DNA of 24,938 nucleotides from Candidatus Obscuribacterales bacterium (GTDB taxonomy: Bacteria; Cyanobacteriota; Vampirovibrionia; Obscuribacterales; Obscuribacteraceae): NCBI GenBank assembly GCA_021732245.1, contig JAKFVJ010000501.1:1-24938 (forward strand). The letters run 5' to 3'. Of the stretch, positions 19,335-24,938 are shown piece by piece. The position numbers and the translations under genes were made by a program. Numbering within the stretch: the stretch's first letter is position 1; the number at the start of each line of letters is the position of its first letter. Under the pieces are notes generated by a model that saw nothing but the letters and a program-made list of their open reading frames with translations, did not search any database and was not told the DNA's origin.

Positions 19335-20810
19335 TTATTCTTCGCAGGTGTGACAATGCTCGTTGTTGCAAGCATCGCCTTCGTCTTCGGTTTCCACGGT
19401 TTGACCCAGTGGAAGTGTCAGTGGCTTGAAGTTGCAGAGCGCAGTGGCTTTAGTTGCACTGAAGATCTTAGGGCCGATTACAGTGAACATGATGCCGTCA
19501 TTGCCAGGCTGAATGTTGTATGCCTGACCGAAAATGCGTCCGCCTTCCAAGACGACACCGACGTAAACGCCGGCGGCGATGTTCTTGTAGTCGCGGGCGC
19601 GCAGTTCGGTTCTATTGAAGTTGCAACCAACTTCGATAGCCTGACACTGAGCAAACGCTAGCGAGCTGTTGGCGTCGGCGGTCATGTTGTAGGTGTTGCT
19701 GAAAGCGCCACCGGAATTCAACACGACGTCGATACCGCGCTGTCTACGTTCGTAGATTGCTGCTTGACCGGGGATCATGCGATTGAAGTCGATGCACTTG
19801 AAGAGGGTGCCACGGTAAACGGCGTTGTCTTCCGGCTTGAAGCCGTTGAGCACAATACCTGCACCCAAAGGCAACACTTTGACCTTTTCGCTCTTGCTGA
19901 AGCCAATGAGTTTGTCGAAGTCACCATCCGGAAATGCGATGAATTCCTTTTCGTGTTCCGGAAACTCTTCGGCGATTTGTTCGCCGAGTTCTGTCTGAAT
20001 TTCTTCCATCAAACGTTTCGCTTCCGACACCGCCTCGTCCGTCGCCAGTCGAGCCGCATCTGATTCGGCAAATTTCTTTGCGTCTCTCATCAGTTGCGCT
20101 TCTTCCTCTTCGGTGAGAGGCGGAGCATCTTTGTCTCTCGACGCCAATGCTACTGAGATGTACTCGGCCTTCAAGCGGGCGACATGTTGCGTCTTGAACT
20201 CTTTGGTGAGTTTTTCGATGAACTTGCCGTTGGTCAGTCGGTTCATGTGCTGAGCCAGCCTGCGATCCAACTTCATGGCCTTGGTGGACATCTTCAAGCG
20301 CAGAATGTCACGCTTGGTTTTTTCACGCTGAATGACGTGCAGTGTATCGACGTCATTGCGGACACCGGGACCCATGTTTTTCAACAGAATGACAAGACCG
20401 ATGATATTGTCGAACTGCAAAAACTGTTCCCGGATTTCTTGGCGATAAAGCTCGAACATGCGCAGAATCCGCCGTTCGTATCTGATTTGCTGACTTGCGT
20501 CAATCAAATACGGATGACCTTCGGTCAACGGCTTGTCGGCGTTGAGCTTTTCGAAAGAGTGATAGTCGAATTCTCCGCCTTGAATGACGAGAAACACCGG
20601 TGTTTTCTGCCGTTGTTTATCGCGAAGAATATCGATGAGCACCTCGTTGCAGCCTACGTCAATGAGAGGCCACGCGCGGTTGGCGACGGTAATTATTTCA
20701 GTACCAACAGGCAGGTCCGCAGTCGGAGCGTACGTGCCGGCTTTCGCCAAGCTCAAATCTGGGTGCTTGCAGATTGAGACCAAAAACTGAGTTTGTTTGT
20801 CGTTTGGCAT
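19335..20810 (-). CDS. hypothetical protein, 491 aa
   Basis: The start ATG is at 20810 with GAGGA about 11 bases upstream. There is no signal peptide or membrane helix. Residues about 105-215 are helical and basic (YERRILRMFELYRQEIREQF, then EKTKRDILRLKMSTKAMKLD). Residues about 230-300 form an acidic helical stretch (PPLTEEEEAQLMRDAKKFAE). Residues about 310-470 look beta rich (VLPLGAGIVLNGFKPEDN; RDYKNIAAGVYVGVVLEGG). The last residues hold a Cys/His cluster (CNNEHCHTCEE) that could bind metal. No known family is recognised. It is a single-gene unit between a terminator and an A repeat. Confidence 0.75.
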   Translation of the reverse strand: MPNDKQTQFLVSICKHPDLSLAKAGTYAPTADLPVGTEIITVANRAWPLIDVGCNEVLIDILRDKQRQKTPVFLVIQGGEFDYHSFEKLNADKPLTEGHPYLIDASQQIRYERRILRMFELYRQEIREQFLQFDNIIGLVILLKNMGPGVRNDVDTLHVIQREKTKRDILRLKMSTKAMKLDRRLAQHMNRLTNGKFIEKLTKEFKTQHVARLKAEYISVALASRDKDAPPLTEEEEAQLMRDAKKFAESDAARLATDEAVSEAKRLMEEIQTELGEQIAEEFPEHEKEFIAFPDGDFDKLIGFSKSEKVKVLPLGAGIVLNGFKPEDNAVYRGTLFKCIDFNRMIPGQAAIYERRQRGIDVVLNSGGAFSNTYNMTADANSSLAFAQCQAIEVGCNFNRTELRARDYKNIAAGVYVGVVLEGGRIFGQAYNIQPGNDGIMFTVIGPKIFSATKATALCNFKPLTLPLGQTVETEDEGDACNNEHCHTCEE

Positions 20811-20857
20811 AAGACTTTTGTCCTCATTCTGATGCGTGTAAGTCTGTGCTTCCTTTT

Positions 20858-20966
20858 GTCATCCTGAGCAAAGCGAAGGATCTACCGTGCGTCTAGCTGA
20901 TCCAGAGTTCAGAACTTGAACGTCGGATCGTTTCGGCAGATTCTTCGGCTATTGCCTCAGAATGAC
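20858..20966. repeat. A-type interspersed inverted-repeat element
   Basis: It runs from GTCATCCTGAGCAAAGCGAA to CTCAGAATGAC. The arms GGATCTACCG and CGGCAGATTC face each other, with a GTTCAGAACTTGAAC palindrome in the middle. It lies in the 185-base gap between two minus-strand genes. Confidence 0.8.
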
Positions 20967-20995
20967 AAAAGAGAAGTTGCTCAGATTTACAGCAA

Positions 20996-21904
20996 TTAGC
21001 TAATAGGGAAATCCGCGAAGAACGGCTTGCGGAGTGGGCCAGTGATTGCTTCACGCTCTTTCAACGCTCGATACAACTCTGCGTAGAATGTGCGCACGGC
21101 AAATTCCAGTTGATCAATGTTGTCGAGGTAAACAACCCGAGGGTCGTTGACCTTACCGTTGAAGGCATGTTTCGGAACGAAGCAAACACGTCCAATTTCT
21201 TGGATCTTCATGGCGGTTGAATCTTTGTCATCGACAAGAAGCAATACGCCTTTCTTGCGCATGTTCGCAACCTTTTCATTCGGGTTGTAGAACTCGATGT
21301 TTTCATACGCAATTGGAAGTCCATGATTGCGAACTAGTTTGTACGTCCCGAATCTCGCGGAATCGGATTCGAGCCAGGCACCGGTGCTGGGGTGTATCGA
21401 GTTAAACGCAGGTACATCCGTCCACAAGTGCAGCGTTACGCGTGGCTTGCCGCGGCCGCCTTGATACAGCCTCTTGAGCATGCCGGGGACTCTGTTGGAG
21501 ATGAGTGGCAGATCAGAAAAGCCGCCTCTGTCCAAGCAAGAGAAATCCATGAATTCGTCGCCGAATTCGTTAGGAGTCAGATCGTTCAGCGGGTCGCAAT
21601 TGAAATTCCAGATTCTTTTTGTTTGAAGCACTTTATCAAACGGAAGGTTCTGGTTCTTTCTGCGGTCGGCGACATATTCGCAATACGGGCCGAGGAAGCT
21701 GAACAGTGTTTCGTGGCAATCGAGTGCCGCTTCTGGTGAGGGAAGTTCGCCGGTGCGCATGCAATTGCTAATGACGATTTCAAGCAAGACTTCGTCTCGT
21801 GCAGCGAGCTTAATTTTCTTGGCGAGTTTTTCCTGTTGCGTGTTTCGGCTGGTGTTGACTTGATTAGACCGACCAGCCTTGGTTTTTGTGTTTTTCTTTT
21901 TCAT
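20996..21904 (-). CDS. hypothetical protein, 302 aa
   Basis: I choose the ATG at 21904, 9 bases behind GGAG; an in-frame ATG at 21913 abuts that ribosome site. The N-terminus is basic and polar (KKKNTKTKAGRSNQVNTSRN) and probably disordered or nucleic-acid binding. It is followed by a helical domain (DEVLLEIVISNCMRTGELPS). The middle has LHLWTDVPAFNSIHPSTGAW, and the C-terminal part is alpha/beta (GVLLLVDDKDSTAMKIQEIG; PRVVYLDNIDQLEFAVRTFY). I recognise no catalytic motif or family. The gene follows the phosphoesterase-like gene on the same strand, but a terminator lies between them. Confidence 0.7.
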   Translation of the reverse strand: MKKKNTKTKAGRSNQVNTSRNTQQEKLAKKIKLAARDEVLLEIVISNCMRTGELPSPEAALDCHETLFSFLGPYCEYVADRRKNQNLPFDKVLQTKRIWNFNCDPLNDLTPNEFGDEFMDFSCLDRGGFSDLPLISNRVPGMLKRLYQGGRGKPRVTLHLWTDVPAFNSIHPSTGAWLESDSARFGTYKLVRNHGLPIAYENIEFYNPNEKVANMRKKGVLLLVDDKDSTAMKIQEIGRVCFVPKHAFNGKVNDPRVVYLDNIDQLEFAVRTFYAELYRALKEREAITGPLRKPFFADFPIS

Positions 21905-21925
21905 CTTGAACATCTCCGAAAACAG

Positions 21926-21957
21926 CAAAAAGCCCCGCCGCACGAGCGAAAGGGCTT
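21926..21957 (-). terminator. terminator after the phosphoesterase-like gene
   Basis: On the minus strand AGCCC/GGGCT with an inner CGC/GCG stem is followed by TTTTT. It lies about 20 bases after the stop at 21975 and just ahead of the ribosome site of the next gene, so it may also attenuate that gene. Confidence 0.65.
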
Positions 21958-21974
21958 AGATGTGCTGGTCGATA

Positions 21975-22937
21975 TCAATAGTCGGTTGCGAGATACGTCT
22001 TACCGTTCCAGATAAGGCCGTATGTTTCTCGTCCATCTGGCGTCACCATCGGCATAATCGGGACAAGCTGCATTGCAACTACACCACCATGAGCGATTGT
22101 GAAAACTGTCAAATTTGTTTGCCAGTTTTTATCGAGGTTGCCTTGGTAGGCCATGATGTGCGAGCTGAGCATCGCGAGAAAGCCATTTTCCGACCAGGTA
22201 ATTACGCCCATGCCGGTTGTTTCTCGTGCGCCGTTGGCAGCTTTGTGAGTGTGTCCGATGTGCACTGATTTATTCAGGTTGTCGGACATTACGCGAGAAG
22301 CTCCACCTGGTTGGCGTGTGCTTCTGTTGCCGTGTGTGGCCAAGTGTTTCTTGTTGATGAGCACGCCGCCGTCGAAGCCTCCTCGATTGAGGGAGCCTGC
22401 CAGAATCGTGATCGGTAGGTCGCGCGAAATCTTCATGCGTTCTTTGGTGTTGAACACACGAGAGCCGTCGCGGTTGTCCAAAGTTGCCAGCGGGGCAGCT
22501 TTGTCATTCAAATACGCTTGGTATCTGTTGTGATTACCGTCGATTACCAGAGTGATTGCGGCTCCTGAAATCACGTGAATGCGGGTAATGAGTTTGCCCA
22601 CTTTTGTTTCTTCACGATTGAGGTCGTATGACTTGGCGTTAATGGGTTGTGGCCAGCGACTAATGTTCGGTTGATCTGACACATCGCCAAAGAGAATGTT
22701 GGCCACGGGTTTGAGATCGCGAGCAAGGCGTTCGCCAATTTGTATAGCCATTTCATTGACTACTTCGCCGTGAATGTCAGGCCAACCAAGAAGCACTGAG
22801 CCGTCTGGAAGGTCGAGGTTGCGAACTTGCTGAAGTTGGGAGAAACCATACTTCGAGTTCACGGGGACATGGTTGAAACGAATGCCATTAGCGATTTCTG
22901 CGCGTTGTGCTTTCGTGAGTTTGGATACGTCTTTCAT
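21975..22937 (-). CDS. calcineurin-like metallophosphoesterase family protein, 320 aa
   Basis: I place the start at ATG 22937 behind CGGAGA; an upstream ATG at 22976 is in frame without a ribosome site. The metallophosphoesterase motifs appear in order: DIH at residues 54-56 (GWPDIHGE), GDVSD at 84-88, GNHNR at 134-138, HGN at 202-204 (ATHGNR) and GHTH at 228-231 (VHIGHTHKA). These bind the two metal ions in phosphatases and nucleases of this superfamily. The substrate is unknown. It has no signal peptide, so it acts in the cytoplasm. Some plasmid and phage-type DNA phosphoesterases have this shape, but the family assignment stops at superfamily level. Confidence 0.8.
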   Translation of the reverse strand: MKDVSKLTKAQRAEIANGIRFNHVPVNSKYGFSQLQQVRNLDLPDGSVLLGWPDIHGEVVNEMAIQIGERLARDLKPVANILFGDVSDQPNISRWPQPINAKSYDLNREETKVGKLITRIHVISGAAITLVIDGNHNRYQAYLNDKAAPLATLDNRDGSRVFNTKERMKISRDLPITILAGSLNRGGFDGGVLINKKHLATHGNRSTRQPGGASRVMSDNLNKSVHIGHTHKAANGARETTGMGVITWSENGFLAMLSSHIMAYQGNLDKNWQTNLTVFTIAHGGVVAMQLVPIMPMVTPDGRETYGLIWNGKTYLATDY

Positions 22938-23318
22938 ATGGTTTTCTCCGATTTGAGTAACTGTGGAGTAAGACATAGAGACCTGACCCGCAACATGCTG
23001 GGCTTCAGATCTGGAAAATGCTTTTGAATACTTACTTGTGGGGTTTGTTCTTTGTGAAAAGAGAAGAATAAAATGACGCCCTCACCCTATATAAATTACC
23101 TATTGAAAAGCAAATATATGTCGGGCGGAAACGCCCAGCTGGTGGCACTTTGAATTAGAACTAACCTAATGACAGATGACAAGAGGTATTTGTAGTTGGC
23201 GCAGCTCTTTAAGCGTTATGCGATCGCATATCGATCCGCTCACAAACCAATATCAATCAGGCGGAAGATAGTTGCCACGCAGATAGAAGTTTGATCCGCT
23301 TGACAATATGATTTTGAC
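22938..23318. other. 381-bp intergenic region with no gene seen
   Basis: It contains a small GGGCG-GAAA-CGCCC hairpin (23123-23136), an AT-rich stretch at about 23080-23120 that could hold a minus-strand promoter, and one GCGATCGC octamer (23220-23227), the HIP1 sequence over-represented in many cyanobacteria. No ORF with a ribosome site was found. One HIP1 copy in this window is not evidence of enrichment. Confidence 0.5.
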
Positions 23319-24251
23319 TTACAAAATATCTTTGCGCGGGTTCGCCATCTTTGACGAATTCGCCAGTCTTTGCACAAGTGATTTTTCTTCGGCGGTTAGC
23401 TTTTCCGGAATGCGAATTTCAATCGTCACTAACTGATCGGCTCCTGCCAAACCAAGACCACGCAATCGATAAACTCTTCCGTTTTGCGACAGCGGTTGTA
23501 TCTTCATGACAACCTTGCCTGTTCCGGTTGGCACTTCTATATCCGCGCCTAGCATTGCTTCAAACAGCGTGACCGGAATTGTGCAGGTTAGGTTGTTATC
23601 GACAATTTTGAATTGCGGGTGGGGAATGAGTTCAATCTTGATGACCAAATCGCCATGTTTTCCACTTTGCGTATCAAGCGTGCCACTTTCCGGAATGCGG
23701 ACTTCAACTCCGTGATACATACCGGGCGGCAAATCGATTTCTTCTTTGCGATCGGCTCTGGTAAATCCGATGCCGTGACAGTTGGGGCATTGCATTCTTA
23801 CCAACGGCTTCAACCCGCTGCAATCTTCACAAACGACTGAATCTTTAAGGGTTACCTCTTTGCGAGTGCCCTTGATTGCTTCTTTCAGGCTAATCGGGAT
23901 GATAACTGTCGTGTCTCGTGCAATTTTCAGCTCGCCTTTTGAGGCTGCGCCGGCCTGTTTAGGTCCTGAAGACTGTGCCCATAATTTTCGCAAATCCGAG
24001 CGAGACGAATGCATGGAGCCAGTATTGTCGAACTGCTTGCGCTTTTCGGGGTTGATAAGTATCTCGTAGGCTTCGGTTATTTCTTTAAACGTCTTGAGCA
24101 TCATTTCCGGGTCCTGACCCGACAAAGTCACATGGGGCCCGAATTTATGATAAAGCCGCTCATAGGCGTCATGAATGTCCTCGGACGTCGCATCAGGTCC
24201 GACGCCAAGGGTGTAGTAGTAGTCCTTATGTGCTGCTTCTTTATCAGTCAT
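23319..24251 (-). CDS. DnaJ-like protein lacking the HPD motif, 310 aa
   Basis: Residues 10-75 form a J-like domain (DYYYTLGVGPDATSEDIHDA; FKEITEAYEILINPEKRKQF). Where DnaJ has HPD, this protein has GPH (38-40, in HKFGPHV), so it should not stimulate DnaK in the usual way. A Ser/Gly-rich linker follows, then the C-terminal domain I start (DTTVIIPISLKEAIKG). The zinc region has only two of the four usual CxxCxG motifs (CEDCSG at 141, CPNCHGIG at 155). The client-binding part is conserved (PPGMYHGVEVRIPESG; LTCTIPVTLFEAMLGADIEV). The start is ATG 24251, with a GTG at 24263 possible; no good ribosome site is seen. It may be a holdase. Confidence 0.88.
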   Translation of the reverse strand: MTDKEAAHKDYYYTLGVGPDATSEDIHDAYERLYHKFGPHVTLSGQDPEMMLKTFKEITEAYEILINPEKRKQFDNTGSMHSSRSDLRKLWAQSSGPKQAGAASKGELKIARDTTVIIPISLKEAIKGTRKEVTLKDSVVCEDCSGLKPLVRMQCPNCHGIGFTRADRKEEIDLPPGMYHGVEVRIPESGTLDTQSGKHGDLVIKIELIPHPQFKIVDNNLTCTIPVTLFEAMLGADIEVPTGTGKVVMKIQPLSQNGRVYRLRGLGLAGADQLVTIEIRIPEKLTAEEKSLVQRLANSSKMANPRKDIL

Positions 24252-24347
24252 AACATTAAACACAAGTCGTTTCTCATCTATTTATTCCACGCTGAGACGC
24301 GAAGCAACGAGCCGGAGGGAAAGATTGTGAGGTGATAAAATCGACCC

Positions 24348-24914
24348 ATGAAAAAGCGGGTAATGTGTGTTTTTGGCACTCGACCGGAGGCTGTAAAGCT
24401 GGCGCCGGTTGTACACGCTTTGCGCGCATCTAAGAAAGTTGAGCCGATTGTTGTCTCGACGGCGCAGCATCGTGAAATGCTTGATCAGATGATGAAGTGG
24501 TTTGAGATTGAGCCACAGTACGATTTGAATTTGATGCAGCATGGTCAGACTTTGCCGGAGCTGACATCGAAAGTAATTCTCGGCGTCGATAAGTTGTTAA
24601 CCGAAGCCAAGCCGGACATGTTGCTTGTGCAAGGCGACACGGTGACAGTGATGGCGGCGTCACTTGCTGCTTTCTACCAGAAAATTCCTGTGGGACATGT
24701 AGAAGCAGGTTTACGTACAGGCGACAGATACAATCCATTTCCGGAAGAAATGGCGCGACAACAAGTCGGGCGCCTTGCTACTTTACATTTCTCGCCTACG
24801 CAGTTGGCAGTCGACAATTTAAAACGTGAAGGAATTACCAATCACGTCTATCTAACAGGCAACACTGTTATTGATGCGTTGAAAAACCGCATCAATAACA
24901 GTGTTGCCTGTTAG
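24348..24914 (+). CDS. wecB: UDP-N-acetylglucosamine 2-epimerase, 3'-truncated
   Basis: The enzyme interconverts UDP-GlcNAc and UDP-ManNAc for surface polysaccharide synthesis in the cytoplasm. Visible motifs are FGTRPEAVKLAPV, STAQHREMLDQM, VQGDTVTVMAA, GHVEAGLRTGDRYNPFPEEM and LTGNTVIDALKN. The family is about 370 residues long; this frame stops at 188. The last roughly 10 codons come from the right arm of a 47-bp fold-back that copies the LTGNTVIDA-coding stretch in reverse, so the true 3' half is missing. The start ATG at 24348 has GAGGTGA 12 bases upstream. It points away from the DnaJ-like gene. This is a partial gene at the window edge. Confidence 0.9.
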   Translation: MKKRVMCVFGTRPEAVKLAPVVHALRASKKVEPIVVSTAQHREMLDQMMKWFEIEPQYDLNLMQHGQTLPELTSKVILGVDKLLTEAKPDMLLVQGDTVTVMAASLAAFYQKIPVGHVEAGLRTGDRYNPFPEEMARQQVGRLATLHFSPTQLAVDNLKREGITNHVYLTGNTVIDALKNRINNSVAC

Positions 24915-24934
24915 ATAGACGTGATTGGTAATTC
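24832..24934. repeat. perfect 47-bp fold-back inverted repeat at the window end
   Basis: Bases 24832-24878 (GAATTACC...GATGCG) are repeated as an exact reverse complement at 24888-24934 around a 9-base loop TTGAAAAAC. The left arm encodes the conserved epimerase motif, so the right arm is the copy. Only four bases remain after it. It is most simply a chimeric fold-back at a contig end. Confidence 0.95.
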
Positions 24935-24938
24935 ATTC

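Noticed and set aside
23220..23227. GCGATCGC as evidence of cyanobacterial HIP1 enrichment
   Set aside because: Only one copy was found in 25 kb, which carries no weight.

Overview
The window looks like a chromosomal stretch of a free-living, probably Gram-negative-type bacterium. The cyanobacterial/archaeal BtpA-type protein, a single GCGATCGC octamer, numerous orphan genes and abundant interspersed palindromes would fit a non-photosynthetic relative of Cyanobacteria (Melainabacteria/Obscuribacter-like). This assignment is inference only; no rRNA or tRNA gene is visible.

Region 1 (about 227-6525) is a one-direction array of short genes on the + strand. Nearly all are unrecognisable, and most are separated by strong palindromes that start close behind the previous stop codon. 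One palindrome family occurs in three full copies and one half copy. Its two sequence variants differ by a compensatory base-pair change, which points to selection on a folded RNA. A second family occurs twice. Recognisable content is limited: a membrane-anchored protein with a helix-hairpin-helix motif, a secreted protein, a zinc-ribbon protein, a small membrane protein and a ribbon-helix-helix protein. The frame of the last one continues past a TAG stop for 79 more codons. The array ends where the fourth palindrome copy is cut in half.

Region 2 (about 6584-10092) holds a coiled-coil protein with a strong terminator, a minus-strand AAA_14/DUF4143 ATPase, and a vapBC-type toxin-antitoxin pair behind a near-ideal sigma-70 promoter.

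Region 3 (about 10096-19151) is ordinary chromosome rich in two interspersed repeats: a 73-133 bp element with GTCAT/ATGAC inverted ends (A) and a 23 bp palindrome (B). Genes are a BtpA-family protein whose stop codon lies inside a B repeat, two orphan paralogues preceded by an elaborately foldable leader, a secreted Cys-rich protein with a duplicated domain, a histone-deacetylase-family amidohydrolase, an N-acetylmuramoyl-L-alanine amidase, and several small orphans. Several genes have long nested stem-loops in the 5' leader ahead of a good Shine-Dalgarno sequence.

Region 4 (about 19215-24938) is mostly minus strand: a 491-residue orphan, a 302-residue orphan, a calcineurin-type phosphoesterase-like protein, and a DnaJ-like protein that has lost the HPD motif and half of the zinc-finger motifs. 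The + strand UDP-GlcNAc 2-epimerase gene at the right edge is cut off inside a perfect 47 bp fold-back inverted repeat, most likely an assembly or amplification artefact at a contig end.
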